A stretch of 64,000 nt of DNA, taken from positions 50,504,501 through 50,568,500 of the forward strand of contig LS997565.1 of assembly GCA_000469685.2 (NCBI GenBank), given 5' to 3'. Position 1 is the stretch's first letter, and every line of letters begins with the position of its first letter. Source of the stretch: Haemonchus contortus (lineage: Eukaryota > Nematoda > Chromadorea > Rhabditida > Trichostrongylidae). Of this stretch, positions 13,801-27,050 are shown in pieces. A program made the position numbers and the translations under genes. The notes under the pieces are model-generated. The model saw only the letters and a program-made list of their open reading frames with translations. It was not told the origin of the DNA and did no database searches.

Positions 13801-16800
13801 GGAGAATACCGTATCGGATGGTATCGAGAATGCAATTCAGCCACCTTTCAGTGTAACTGTGTTTACCTTGATGGTATTCGATGAATGTCACAATGCTGTT
13901 AAGAACTCGCCTTATTCGAGTAAGAGTTTGTTTTCCCTTTTTCCCACAAGAACCGATTTTCGGAGCGCAGCTTACCTATGAATCCGGCCCTCATGAAGTT
14001 GCCTTTGCTTATGCAAAACCCTTTTGGCACGGGTGTTGTGGAATGGTAAAGTACATGGGAATAGGTCATGCCAAGGTAATACTACAAAGCCTTGATGGAA
14101 AGATGTCTTGTTAAGCAATACGCCCTTCCCTACTCTTTCCCTTTGTGTTTTAGCTAACTATAGTATTGCTAGACTATTGTGTCCTCTTTTGTATCCTTTG
14201 GACTTTTTTCTCGCCGCTTAGGGACACAGTACCACACCTTAACGACCCCCTCCCCCTCCTCCCCTCCCTCCCTACGCACACAAACACAATTTTTACGTAC
14301 CATTTTATCCTCTTACTTTCTGGGCGGTACTGTTTCGAAGTGGCATTTTCCATAAGTTGGATGGGTTTCTAAAGCTATGCGGATGTGTGGAAAATTGATT
14401 TATTTTACAGTGCTTATGCGCTTCTATCATCGCCTAAGCTTTTCTCAAAGAATTCCTTCCAAGGCTGACTTACCTCAGGTTTGTAGAATGATCCTTTTTC
14501 TAACGTAAATTTCAGTATTGTCAGTAGGCCAACTTTGTCAGCAGGGCTAGATAAGCTTTGAGAAATAAGTGGCCCTCCGAGTTGCCAAACAACAATGCTC
14601 TATTTCACAGCGGAATTTCTTCGCCATCTTTGAGTGATAACTTTGCCCATATGCCCTACACTGCTCACTCTACTGCTAAGCGCACTTTTCCTTCATTTCG
14701 GCATGTCTTCGGTCTGTAATTGACCAATTGCATGAATAGTGCTATTAGTTGCATAGAAGAACGGGGTCTCGTCGAAAGCCTCGAGTTCACTACTACTTCG
14801 GAGATTGGCTATTTGTAGATAATCGGTCTTACTGCTTCGTTGGGTGTTGGTGGAAAATCAACAGAAAAAGAGGCCATCGCTCATGTCGTGAAGCTGTGTG
14901 CAATGTTGAATTGCAAGGTAAGTATATAAAATTGACAACTTCGGAAGCACTTTGAAGTATATCCTCAGAACTTCTTTTCAGGTGATCAGTACTGTGCGCA
15001 AAAATGAAAAGGAGCTCATGAAGTTTTCACCACTAGTTTTTGATGGTTATATTTTTGAGACAATTTTTTCTGTTTTTTTTGTGAGCAATTTTGTTTATGT
15101 TCATGTTTGCTCAGAAATCTGCTTCCTCCCTGGTCAAGATAACTACAATCGTACCAAATTTCTTGGAACAATTTGCGAGTTGATGAGGATCTTTGAGAAA
15201 AAATTGGATGATATCTACAGTAAGTTCTGGCCCATTTCCACTCTGATGTAACTCCATCTTTTTGCATTTTTAGAAAATTTTGCCTTGCAACCTGCCAGAA
15301 GAGCATCTTCTGAAAACAATAATGTTTCTAGTAACGGTACACTCTATCGTACATTTGCTAAGTATGAAGCTGCGCCGGAAGACAAAACATCACAGTGTAA
15401 GTCCGTTTAAGCTACGCTGAGAAAACTTTGTTATGTAGTATGCGGCTTAGAAGGGCGTGGCTGTAGCGAGTTTCAACTTCGTTGCCCTTCGCGAACGCAT
15501 ATGCTAAATACCCTCCGCGATTGCCCTTTTTCAATTATAATTTTATGTAATTTCAATTATCAGCGTACCTTAATTGGGTCAGTAATCATCTTCGTCGTCT
15601 TATGCCTGAAACAAAGTTTTCAAACGATAAAGCGAAAATTCGAGCCATCGAGGTTCTGGAAATTCTTGAAGTGAGTTCTGGAGCTCGTTTCGCGAGATCC
15701 GTTTATGGCTTTTATGTTTCGTTTTAGATTCTTTATCGCGCGATCGAAATGTTCGAAGATTTCTCGAGTGCTGAATCATTCAAATATCTAGAGGAGCAAA
15801 TGACTCTCAGGAGTGGGTCGCTAACTTCCTTCTCACGTGAGCACTGGTCAGGTGGGTGGAACTCAAAGTCGTCAGGCTTCTGATTAATATATTGATAGTT
15901 CTATGTATTTCCATTATGCAGAGTATTCCGCTACGCTCCGTTGCTGCCAAACATCTGATAACATTCTAATATCTGAGCTTGTGAAGTGAGCACTTGATTA
16001 GCTTTTGTTTATGTTTACCAATACAGTAATGGTGTGCGGTATTTTCAGCCAGTTACGCAGTAATAGTGGCCAAGATTCTCGTGCTATAGTGTTCATTCGT
16101 ACACGCAAAGGTGCTTCTGTATTAGCTGAGATGCTCAATAGGCATCCTGGCATGATTGAGGAAGGAATCCGAGTCGAATGCATTGCTGGTAGATCAGTCA
16201 GCCATCCTCATTAGCCTTAACGTTCTATGTTCTTTCTTATCCATTTTCAGGTCTGAGTAAAGGAAGCTGTGAAACAACGACAAAACGTGAGCAAATGGAG
16301 AAACTGCGTAGGTAAATATTGCCAAAGTTCTTGAATATCCACGACAAAAAGGATTGCAAACTGTTTCTGACGTTCAATATCTAAAAGCCATGTAATAGCA
16401 GTGATGGAATAAGAATACACTTCATCTGAAGCTAACGTCCATTTCTGAACTAGTCTAGTAAGATGTACGTCCCAGCTGTAAAGGCGCTGCATTATTTTCG
16501 TGCACCGTACGCCATGCTTTGACATAATTCAGATTTCGAGACGGAGAAACCCGGGTTCTTGTGGCAACATCGGTGGCTGATGAAGGATTGGATGTAGCTA
16601 AATGTAATCTTGTAATCAAGTACAACTGTGCCACAAATGAGATCGCCCACGTGCAGCGCAGAGGTGAGCTGTCTAGCTTCCAAAAAATGTTCTTCTCTTT
16701 GTAATGCTTGATTGCAGGCCGTGGACGGGCAGAGAACTCCAGAAGCATTCTCATCACACAAAATTTGAAGATGAAAGAACAAGAAGAGAGGAATGTCGTA

Positions 16801-18848
16801 AAGGTATTTTTGGAACTTTACGCTCACCTTATTGAAGTGTTTTTGTGAACGATTTTTTGTGTCAGGAAAGATTGATCAAACTTATTCTGTGTGCAATTCA
16901 GGAGAATAGAATCGATCTTGTGGCTCGGGTGAGTTTTCAATCAGTTCGAATGTCCAGTATTCGCTTTTTTGCTTTTTTTTTGTCATTCTATGGGGCGGTA
17001 TGTTCTGCTCCTTTTTCATTTTGAAGCACCGTTTGCCACGTCCGAGCTTTTTTTTTGATATGTCTTTGTCAAATCTATTACTCTTTCGTTGCTATTCTTT
17101 TTTCCTTCACCAGAACAACTGAATTCGTAACCCCAGAATTTCGTGCTTATTTATATTCACTGATATTCCTTACTATATACGTAACTGCACATAGTTCAAA
17201 CAATACATCCAGTAATACAAAACAAAAACATTTATGTAAATGCTAATATCCGCGATTTGTTCAGGTAGAAGAGGGCATTAAAGAAATATTACAAGAAATG
17301 CAGCGAGAGGATGCAAACGTTTCGCAGCGATTAGCGCAGCAAAAAATTTCTGGAAAGGTGTACAGGTTGTTGTGCAGGTAAGGTTTTTCCTGAGCATGTT
17401 GCTCAAGAGGTGTTACTAGCCAAACTTCGATTTCAGCAAGTGTGATGCGTTCCTCTGCACCTCTAGGGACATCAAAACTTACAAAAATTCGCAGTACTGT
17501 GTTTGCGATCCGTCGTTTTGGGAGAAAACTCGCAATGAAGTGATTCCTGTGGGCACCTCAAGGGAGGAGAAATTTGGTGCGATTGCCAAGGTATCGTCTT
17601 TTTGTTATTTCTTTTTGTTTTGAAACCTCTATCCGTTGATCCCTTAGCCTGTCAAAATTTCCGACATGTGATCCTATTTGTTTGATATTTTCCCAGTGAT
17701 GTGAGCGGTTCACCTCCACCGATATAGGTTCGATCTTAATGTTAGACTTGGCGTCGAGGACACTGGTGTGTAGAACTTGACTCCAGCCTCTAGCTGGTAA
17801 TCGCGGGTACTTTTATGGCACATTACCCAACTATGGAATGCAAGATTGGCCAAGTTTTTTATCGCTTCATCAGTGCTTGGTCAAATTATCCATTCAATTA
17901 TCCATAAAAATTATCCATAGGGTTAGCTGAATGACTGAACGTTAATATGTTAGTGTGGTTCTAACAGAGGCGCCTTTCTCTTTCTCTGATTATTTTCTGT
18001 GTTTAGTTGCATTGTGTCAGCCCTAATTGCCAGAATGTTCTTGGAAGGATCATCCACTTGGAGCAGACAATGATGCCAGTTCTTTCAGCACATGGTTCGT
18101 TTCTTGTTGTGTTTGCCACGCCTGGAGAAAAATGCTTCGTAGTTGAAAAGGCAAAAGAGCAAGTAGTAGGCGTCGCAGCGAACGGAGGCTGTCACAGAGC
18201 TAATCTGTAGCTCGCACCGGCACCACTCTGGCTTATCAAGTCTTCCGTTCCTGTAGAGTCGGCTGTTTGCTACAGGGGCATGGGTAGATACGAGCGTCCG
18301 AGGATGCGCGCGGCAAATTGCGCGGCGAAGTTCGTTTCGATTCGAACAACTCTGGCGCCTATTATCGGGGCACAAACTTGAAGTAGAGTAGTTCAGTTGG
18401 TAAGCCGATCCTTCTAATCTATTTGACTTCAAATTTGGGCCCCAATGAAAGGCGCTAAGGTCGTTCAAATCGCCACGCACTTCGCCGCACGCATCCTCGG
18501 GCGCTCGTAAGTTCCGTCCCCCTTGCTAAAGTTATTTGGGAAAATAAAATCATAGCGTTGCAGACGGACGATTGATTTGTCAATGCCGTGTAATTTCAGC
18601 ATGCGTGTTTGAATACACCGAGGGAGCACTGAGGGAACGAAAAACTGTGCGAAAATGGCTCAATGTAAGATTCTGAAACCGTGTCTCTTTCTACCTCTAT
18701 TCATAGAATCGAATGATTTCAGGTCAAAGAGCAACTGTTTATTCCAGATGAAATTCGTAACTACGATCTAGCTGCTATGAATGAAGCAGCTGTCAAACCC
18801 AGCATTCCTAATTTTACATCTAAGGGAGTAGCTGTTCGCTTGTTTTGA
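10875..18848 (+). CDS. drh: Dicer-related RIG-I-like helicase (DRH)
   Basis: This RIG-I-like dsRNA helicase acts with Dicer and small-RNA pathways in worms. The model has 29 exons and about 1,035 aa, close to what I recall for C. elegans DRH-1 and DRH-3. Exons: 10875-10973, 11270-11439, 11517-11588, 11655-11776, 11843-12001, 12081-12210, 12243-12349, 12771-12937, 12990-13070, 13154-13242, 13789-13919, 14411-14478, 14819-14917, 14983-15046, 15115-15219, 15274-15396, 15564-15670, 15728-15851, 15922-15985, 16049-16188, 16251-16311, 16533-16663, 16718-16803, 16866-16928, 17265-17377, 17437-17590, 18007-18094, 18600-18664, 18723-18848. Motifs: I APTGSGKT (313-320), II DECH (430-433), III TAS (470-472), VI QRRGRGR (802-808). 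The C-terminal domain keeps four zinc cysteines (C891, C894, C946, C951) with RIG-I-like spacing. Residues 1-286 form a worm-type N-terminus without a recognisable CARD. The 12210/12243 junction implies an improbably short intron. I cannot decide between the DRH-1 and DRH-3 types. Confidence 0.92.
18170..18510. repeat. GC-rich repeat with inverted arms in a drh intron
   Basis: A block near 18290-18330 (CGAGCGTCCGAGGATGCG...) recurs inverted at about 18479-18508. Between them lies a tRNA-like stretch (TAGTTCAGTTGGTAAGCCG near 18389). It lies in the intron between exons 27 and 28 of the helicase. It is probably a small mobile element; the family is unknown to me. Confidence 0.55.
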
Positions 18849-21800
18849 AAGGGTGCCATGCAAAATTTGCTTGTTCCTGAATAGTCATCCCCGCAGCATG
18901 CTTTGCAAAAATTTGCGGCAATTTCGGAGTACATGAGTCGGACTTGCCATTGTCGATGAATAACGGTTTGTGCTTCTGAGCAGATGCTTTTTGTATGGTT
19001 AGGGTATTTTTTTTTATTCCAGGACTACTTAGTTTTAACTCGATTTTTCGGTGAATTTGGATACCTTGAAAATAACAGGATTCTAGTTCATGTTAACGTG
19101 AAGATTTTGAGTAGGATCAAAGTTCGCCTTATTTTTGTTTTGTTGTTTTTTCTGCTATGGAGTGATACTTGAAAATTGTACATAGTATTTTCTAATAATT
19201 TCTAACATCTTTTATCCGTAAAGTGTATCTTCTGCCTAGTCAGAAGGTGCGTGTTTTCGAGCAAAGCGATATTCCGCCAAGGTTGAAATTTCATCTCAAC
19301 ATCCTCTCGACTTCGTTTGATGGAGTGCTGAGATAGATAAAGGATCATGGATGGGGTTTTTCAAACGCGCAGTTGTAGGTAATTGTTTTGTAGGAGAGGG
19401 CAGCTGCGAGGATGAGATGTCTCCCCAACTTAGCATGAGATTTCTATAAACGATTCGATCACCACACCTTCGACTGGGCTGTCCATTCCATTCCGTCTAA
19501 GATTTTAGATGTTGTCCAGAGTTCATTTTGTCTTATCACTAGTTACACCTGCACTTCTACATAGAACCGGTTTAGCTTTTTTTTTTGATACGTTGTCACA
19601 AGGGTTTCTTAGTCCATTGTATGTACACGCCATGTCACTTGTTTCTAATCAAATTACGGCTTTTTGTGATATTCACTGAATGTCATTTGGATGCTAACCA
19701 CGTTGTTACTTTGTTTGAAGGAAAATTGGAAATTCTTAATTTGTTCTCAATTATTTATGTTTTCGGTACTTTATGAAAATAAAATTTCTTACTTCAAATT
19801 GTTGTTTGCGGTTGGTGAAGGACTTTGGTAGTAAGCCGATTCGTACTGTTTTCGCTGGCCTTGGTGGCCTTATCAACCATTTTCACTGCACACATAGGAC
19901 AGTTGATGAAGGAAGGCCTGATTAGTAGGGGATTCAAGAATGATTCAAGAATTCTTGAAGTCTTCCATATGTGATTCACGTTCTGATTATTCCCCTCAAC
20001 TTCCGAGTCCGGTTTATGCGAAGGGAAATCCTCTGACAACATTTCCTGTGTATTCCTTAGGATCGAAAGTCAAACACTGGGGACTTGATCGAAATCAAAA
20101 TAACGGCAGAACCCAACAAGGGAGATGATAGAGATCAGTCGTAGTACTTTTGATCAGGCCATTGATAACAGGCCCTCCATGTGTTTTCCACCCGTCGTGT
20201 TTGTTTTCCGGGCAGTTATCAATTGTAATGTCGATAGCATTGTTTTCAGGGTGACCATAATTGACCAGGAAAAAATTCAGGAACGCCTGTTTGGGATTTT
20301 GGGAGAGGGTGTCCGTGACGTCCAAGGGCAATTTTCCAATCCAAGGAAAGAGTTTTTGTGGTTTCTTCTATCGGTGGGTTTTGAAATGTCAGCAGCCATT
20401 GCCGAACGATGATAAAATGGTGTGTTATGTGTTCAAATCACAGGGCATGTGTCACTAATGACGATTGATCCATTTCTTCCTGTCGTCAGAACTCCGCCAT
20501 ATAGGAGAGTCTTTCTGATCGGTTCAAGCTTCTTTTTTGGTGGAATCCTCTGGTTTCTTCGTCGTCCAGCTTCTTCCTTTCGTCCCTGGCGGTTTTTTTC
20601 TCCACCATTCGCTTAATAATCTTGTCAGGGCTTCGTAGGTCGAATGAGCGAGTCGTGTTCCATTATGACTGTAGCAGAAGACCACCTAAGCAACTGGCTG
20701 AAGAGAGTGTGATGATCTCCTTTTTGGCTATCATTTTCACTGCACTCGCCTTGGACGGGACTTCAAGATTGACGTGCTCTTTTCAGGCAACGTACTTGTG
20801 CATACATTTTACGTTTACCGCTGGAACGTTCTAACTGCTCCCTCATGGTTTCCCGGGATTGCTTTCCGAATTAGTTTCACCCCAGTTGTCTATCATGTAC
20901 CTGTTAATGAGGGTTGAGTGCGCGGCAACCGGTTGGTACACCGCCAAGAGGGCCACCACGGTCGGCCCAGTTCAAGGCTGCCAACCTTCGACTGTGTTGG
21001 TCGCCGCTGATTTTGTGGTCACGTTATCGATCGCGGCGATCGCCCAGACTCATCATTTATTACAACTTCTTTAAAGCCTCATTACCGTCTTGTCGACGAG
21101 GGTTTTCGAGAATTGAATGGCTTGTTCGCCTGATGTGATCAGACTTCAACTGTTTCTTGATCGAATTTCAATTGTTTCTTGTTCCAGTTTTTCTTCAAGA
21201 ATTCTTCTGAATCTTTTTTCAAAAGGACAATTCACGACAACTTCGGGATTCGGATTTTTGAGGAATAATGGTAGTGGTAGTCCAAACTAGTGCGAAAGTG
21301 GATAAGAAAACACGAAAATGCTGATTAATAAGATTAGGCCTGTACGAGAATCTGGTATTGCATACAGCTGTCTACAGTAAGCTGGGTGCGGTGGTCCTAG
21401 CGCTTGTGAAGCAACCTGTACAGCCTCAACAACGCCGCCACTACTCGCCCGCCTTTGTGTGCCCGTCGGGTAAGCCTGTTTTGAGTCTTTTACTACACCC
21501 TCTGAGGTGTCGTTCAAAAGGATCCCTGTGGTAATATAGAAATCCATTAGTGGATCCTCTGAGACTAAAGTTCAGAAAAACTTAGAGCAAGGCTCATGAC
21601 TGGTTTTCTTCCAGGTTATTCACGAATTGATGAAAAAAAAAACAGATCCTGTGGAACAAAATGTCCTGTATACGACTGGTTGGTCTTGCAGGCAGGATTT
21701 GTGAGATGGGATTTCCTTACCCAGTTAAGCCGCCACTCGTTTTATCGTTAGCTTCTGTCGATTTCTCTCTAGTTGTGTAGGTTTTTCCTTGTAAGACTCG

Positions 21801-22785
21801 ACCATTTCCAAACAGAGCCCTTGAATCCATTTAGGAGCAGCATCGATTGCTTCAAGCTTTTGGGTAGAATGCATAGAGTAGTATGGAAAATATCCCTAAC
21901 GCTCCTGAATTCTTCTCATTTTATACTCTCTATTCCTGAACTCTTTACCATTCCATTTCTGATTTTCTACCTCGGTATGCATCTCAGAATCTGACAAGCC
22001 TTGATCCAGACTATCGACGTGGTCTGAAGTTGATAAATCGAATTTTAATCCTTTATTGCTTCGATTCCATTAAGAGGGTATTTAGGAACATTAGGGCACT
22101 CGTCGAGTCAGCTGGGTAAATAAATGTACCAATGTCATCTAAAATATAAATAATTACCGCTTGGGCAGTCGAGCAGGAGGACTGCTGCCAAGAACAAATC
22201 AGCTTTGGCTTTCTTTTACGATTTGCAATTTTTTGTTTGCCGAATTGAGCTCAGGTCGAGCTGCAGAGGACTACATCGCGACTTTCAACGTCAACTTTCC
22301 CATGGCCACCAATTGTAGCCTTATTTTTCTTTAAAGAGTTCATAAGTGTATACTGAGCTTAGTATACGAATTTGGTATGCCTGATTGTGTTGTTTTCTTC
22401 TTGCTTATTCTCCCAGAGGAGGTAGATGAAGAATAACCCGTATAGAGGCGATGGTACACTCAAATCTTGTCTTATAGAAGTTGGGTGTTATCCAAGATGG
22501 ATGAACACTTCTAGAATTCTTTTTTCAGGACGCTCACCTTCACTTTGATTCGGTCTTATTTTTTATTTTCCTTGTACTCTGCCTAGCTTCTTTTGAGTTT
22601 CATTAGTTTCTTAAGTTTCTACTGAATATTTCATTTTTCATTTCACCTGAAAGGACTTTTTTGATTAAAATAGTTGGTTCACGAAGAGCCGCCGACATTC
22701 CCACACTCTCGTTTTTCCTTTTTTTCGTCGAAACTTCGAGCCTGTCTATTCAGTTCTTGAAACTACCCTGCAGCAGTTGGGCGAA
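18849..22785. other. Gene-poor stretch with decayed coding-like debris
   Basis: I found no intact gene. On the minus strand at about 20.1-21.1 kb, short protein-like pieces (for example REQLERSSGKRKMYAQVRC around 20.8 kb) are interrupted by stops and shifts in all frames, as in an old retroelement or pseudogene. I cannot name its family. The rest is featureless, with T-rich tracts such as 19577-19586. Confidence 0.4.
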
Positions 22786-22794
22786 GATTTTCAG
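22785..22794 (+). promoter_or_regulatory. Probable spliced-leader acceptor of the SLC35B4-like gene
   Basis: AAGATTTTCAG ends at 22794, nine bases before the ATG at 22804, and no coding exon precedes it. This is a near-perfect worm acceptor and most likely the trans-splice site. Confidence 0.6.
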
Positions 22795-22803
22795 GTTCGG
22801 GCA

Positions 22804-25800
22804 ATGACGTCACCTCTCGCTCCCATTATGGGAGTGCTCGGCGGCTGTATGGGATGTATGATATTTGTCGAAAAAATCGCCAAGTAAGAAACATTTTTTG
22901 TATGAAATCCTTTCTAAATTTTTTTCTGATATACTGAAGGAAGATGAGTTCTTTGCCACATGTAACTAATTAGTTCTAACATGATTTCGTTTTGATTATA
23001 CAATATGTGAACTACATCTGCTCCAATTCAGAGAGGAACCGTCATCAATGAATCTCATGACGTTTTCCACATTTCTTTTCATTGCTAGCCATGGATTGAT
23101 ATTCACATCGAAATTCTTCACTGTACCTAACAAAATTCCTATCAGGTGAGTGATTCCAAGGTTTAGACGAGCAATTTGGAAGTTGGAGGAGTAACTAAGA
23201 GACAATTTGAACAAACGAGGCCGGTTTACCTCCATTTTAGCATCTCTTTTCCCCCATCGTTATGGAACTGATAACAATTTCGGTATTCCTGGATAGTCGG
23301 TTCCTTCACATTCTCTTCCGGGAATTTATTCTTTGACTAACGGTATATCTCCTTTACCTTACCCAGCTTATTTTTTTGAGAAAGAAATCTCAGCCAGCGA
23401 GTTTGATTTTGATATCGCCGAACAATCTTTTTCTGGTCGAAACGTACTGACAGCCAATGACCCTCATCGTACTTCTATCGTATTGTAAATGAAGGATAGA
23501 TAAAGGGTAAAGTTTTTGGCGTTAACCAATCCCGTCTGAGGGATGCGCCCCGCCCTCGACTTCCATTCAGAACCGTAGTGTCGTGATGAATGTTTATGTG
23601 GACTATACAATGACTTACGGTGGCCAGCCGAAGTACAAGTCAGTGCTTTTATCCTCCCAAACGAGTCTGGTACCAATTAGCCTATCCCGGAGAGATGGAA
23701 GGCTTGGTTGACTTAGGCGAATATCAAGCCGGGATTTGAACCACTGACCATGCGTGTAAGAGAGTGCGCCACTTGCCACTACACCCCTCCGCCCCGTACT
23801 GTTAATAATTTCAAAAAAAATAAAAAAGTATCACGGTGACTTGGAAGTGGTCTATCTATACGAGTAATCTATACATGTGATTTAGAGGCTATATCCCTAC
23901 TGTGATCACATTCTTCACTGTCAATGTGATAAACAATCAGGCTTTGAATTTTCATGTTCCTGTACCACTGCATATCATTTTTCGATCCGTAAGTTGTTAG
24001 AAAATATAGTTGGGTTTGTTACTTCAAATTTGAATCGAATCATTAAGGGTTCCCTCATGGCTAATCTATTATTGTCTATAATTTTACTCAAGAAAAAGTA
24101 TACATTACGGAAATATCTCTCAGTCTTCTCTATCACTATCGGTATAGTGATCTGTACTTTAGCTACTAGTGATCTCGAAAAGGTATGTGGGTGAAAATCC
24201 GAATTCTAGCATTTTTTCAAATGTATCGGCTATTATCACCATTGTTCCATTGCTTCCTTTTGTTCCAAAATGCTTCTATTCAACTGGAAGTATTACAGAA
24301 ATCTGGTCTCACTTATGAAGAGGCAGCAAAACACTATCGAGAATGGACTATAGGCAAGTTAATTATATGTATATAAACATAAATATAAATATATATATAT
24401 TCGTAAGAGTAATAAGGACTAAATAGGAGCCAGTAGGTGCCAACCAGTGTCATAAGAATGCGCCATGTCCTCAAAATCATTCGAGATCGTAAATTCTTTG
24501 AATGGGTGCATGGTTGATACAGTAGTTGATCGGCACGCCTAGTGTCAATGTCTGCTTTATCAAGCATATACTCAACCTGGTATCGAATTGGGATCCCTAA
24601 AGCATGTGGAATTTGGTCAACTTGTATGAGCTACCCGTATGAGCATTCCCCAGAGCGCGACGCGCGCGGTACACTTTGCATCAGCGAACAATTTTCTTCC
24701 GTGATGAACTATAAACTACCTGCTCGGCACTGGTAAATAGCGTCGGGTCGCACCAAATGACCTGAGGATGCTTCGAAAATTGCATCTCGAAAGCTATAGG
24801 GATCTATCTTGACAACTGGATGACTTAAAGAAGGAGCATGTGGTAACTAAATATATGATGTTATAAGGCTTCTTTCCCGATTTTGGAAACAACGTGAGTG
24901 TATTTTTATGTGTGGTTGATCTGTACCCTTTTCAAAATGATGTCGTTGTCGATCCTCCGTCCAAGTCAATTACCAAAATCGTCTAGATATTTCTCGGGTC
25001 AGATGGAGGAGATAGAGCACTGGAGTAGTGGAGTTGTAGCACACAGGATTTGTGAATTGGATTCTGGAGGTGCAACCGCCTCTTTACTTGACATCACAAC
25101 GGTTGACGTTCTGCCATGACCATTAATCCCGCCTCATCGAATCCCTAGCAGGGACTTACGCTAACTGCGTTCATGGAGTGATCCCAAGCGAAATACAATA
25201 CTTCATTTTCGTATTACTACTTAGTTTCAATTTGATAGATGATAGGTCCCGACAATAGACAGACATGGCTAACAATAGAAGCTGTCGGGAAATGTGTTGG
25301 GAACGTATGAGGTATTGGGAGTGAAACGGTTTGCTCCGTCAGAGTTTGTGGCGCGACTGAATACGGTCTGAACCACCATTTTTGTCCATTTTTCAGCAAT
25401 TTTCAGTCTTAAGCTATTTTGTGTGAAAATGAAAATTAGCAAGATTTTTTTTTGCAGGAATTGCAATGCTGGTCTTTGCGCTACTCGCTTCCGCCTACTT
25501 AGCCATTTGTCAGCAACGTATGTATGAAACCTACGGAAAGCATTCCGATGAAGCCATGTTCGTCATTGTAAGTCTACTTCTATAACAATATAATGATGTA
25601 TAATCGAATACCGCTCTGGGACATCGAAAATCTGGGCCGTGTCGGTCAATAGAGTAGGCCTGGCTGCGGCTTCAGTAGGTGGTTTTGCTGCCAGCACAGT
25701 TCTACCCCAACCGTGTCCGAAACCTACTCGATCATCTCTTTTATCCTCCATCTACCTTCGATATGATGTTGTTTTCGTTAGATTTAACAAATCGTCTTCT

Positions 25801-27050
25801 GACCCGCTACCTTCTTTTGTCGACTTTTTGTGTTCTTTCACGGTGTTTTCCGAATATTCTCAAAGTCCCCATGTTCCCATTATTGAGGTGAAGTCAGCGA
25901 CTTCTTTAAGAATCAATCAAAATCACATGATTCTATTCGATTTCTAGTTTTCATTACAGTTCGCTAATGATAACTACTAGTATAACCTCTATTTTTCAGC
26001 ACGCGATTTCGTTACCCTTGTTTTCCCTAATGGGAGCAGATATCATGGCTGCTGCAATGAAGTTCAATAAGGTACGTTGAGAAGTTGTATGGAAACTCAC
26101 CATACTCATCCCAGTATACCGTAGCCATAGACTCTTCCCAACTGATGCCTTTCAGAGCGCACCGTTCGAAGTCGCTGGGATAACCATTCCCATACCTTCA
26201 CTGTGGATGAATCTCTTTTTCAGCTGCATTTTACAGTAAGTTATAATGGTCTTCTATATCTCTCTCTATTTTTGACCTTTGCTACTAAATTTCCCCCATT
26301 TTTATATGTTACTAGTAAAATTCAGGTTATGTTTACATAGGGTAAATTGAATTGGGTCGAATTACAAAGGTGTCCATAGCTGCCTCTGTGGTTAGGGGCC
26401 TTTCCCGGCAGGTTCTTTTCCGAAAGAAAGGCTCTAGTAGGCCACAAAAGATTATTTAGAGTCTTATATGAAGACATGGTGGTCTTGTTCAGGTACTACT
26501 GCATTCGATTCGTTTATCGGCTCAATTCCGAGGTTGAGGCACTTACAGTAACGCTCGTAGTGACTCTGAGAAAGTTTTTATCGTTGGTCGTTTCGATATG
26601 GTGGTTCCAAAACCCATTTACATGTAGGTTCTGCTCGTTTTTATTTTATTTTATTTTTTTATTCCCTTTTTTGAAAATTGTAGTCTCCCGTCATCCTAGA
26701 TGTGGCCTATACAATGACTTGCGGTGACCAGCCGGTGTGTAAGTCAGTGCTTTTCTCATCCCAGAGGAGTCTGATACCATTTGCCTGACCTCGGAGTGAT
26801 GGAAGGCTCAGTTGACCCAGGCAGGGACCAAGCCGGCATACGAAAACATGGCCGTGCGTGTGTGATAGCTCGCCACTTACCACTACACCACTTTTGCCCT
26901 CTTTCAAGGTATTCGGAGATGTTCGTGATGTTTACCTTTTGTTTTATAGACCAACACTGGGTGGGAGCAGCATTGGTGTTTTTGGGCACATTGGCGTTTG
27001 CCGACGTCTGGAGTTTCGGTGGTGTCGATAAGAAGAAGAAGAAAAGTTGA
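22804..27050 (+). CDS. SLC35B4-type UDP-xylose/UDP-GlcNAc transporter
   Basis: This Golgi/ER membrane antiporter would supply nucleotide sugars for glycan synthesis. SLC35B4 proteins carry UDP-xylose and UDP-GlcNAc. Exons: 22804-22883, 23032-23145, 23886-23988, 24048-24182, 24299-24353, 25458-25567, 26000-26071, 26156-26235, 26493-26623, 26950-27050. All phases agree and give 326 aa (human 331). The protein has about ten hydrophobic segments. Family landmarks are the C-terminal LTVTLVVTLRKFLSL block, the QNPFT motif and GKHSDEA, plus a lysine-rich end (DKKKKKS) of the kind that retrieves proteins to the ER. Intron 5 has a GC donor (G|GCAAGT at 24354), the only donor that keeps the frame. Two introns carry SINEs. 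The exact substrate is inferred from family. Confidence 0.92.
23518..23800 (-). repeat. tRNA-like SINE (minus), nearly full length
   Basis: Read on the minus strand it starts with a tRNA-like head (GTGGCAAGTGGCGCACTC, B box GGTTCAAATCC). A conserved body follows, ending near GGGATTGGTTAACGCC. It is the best-preserved copy of the family in the window and lies in the second intron of the transporter gene. Confidence 0.75.
24363..24404. repeat. AT-rich microsatellite
   Basis: An imperfect TA/ATAAATATA run inside intron 5 of the transporter, just downstream of its GC donor. Confidence 0.7.
26695..26896 (-). repeat. tRNA-like SINE (minus), 3'-truncated
   Basis: Same family as at 23.5 kb, in the last intron of the transporter. 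The head (near 26890) and middle are present. The tail breaks off near 26695, just after a T-rich tract (26639-26660). Confidence 0.7.

Noticed and set aside
23518..23800. Possible tRNA gene
   Set aside because: A B box is present, but the sequence does not fold as a full cloverleaf and the same body recurs at several sites, so it is a SINE.
10875..27050. Operon of helicase and transporter
   Set aside because: About 4 kb separates them and each has its own acceptor before the start; nematode operon spacing is usually a few hundred bases.
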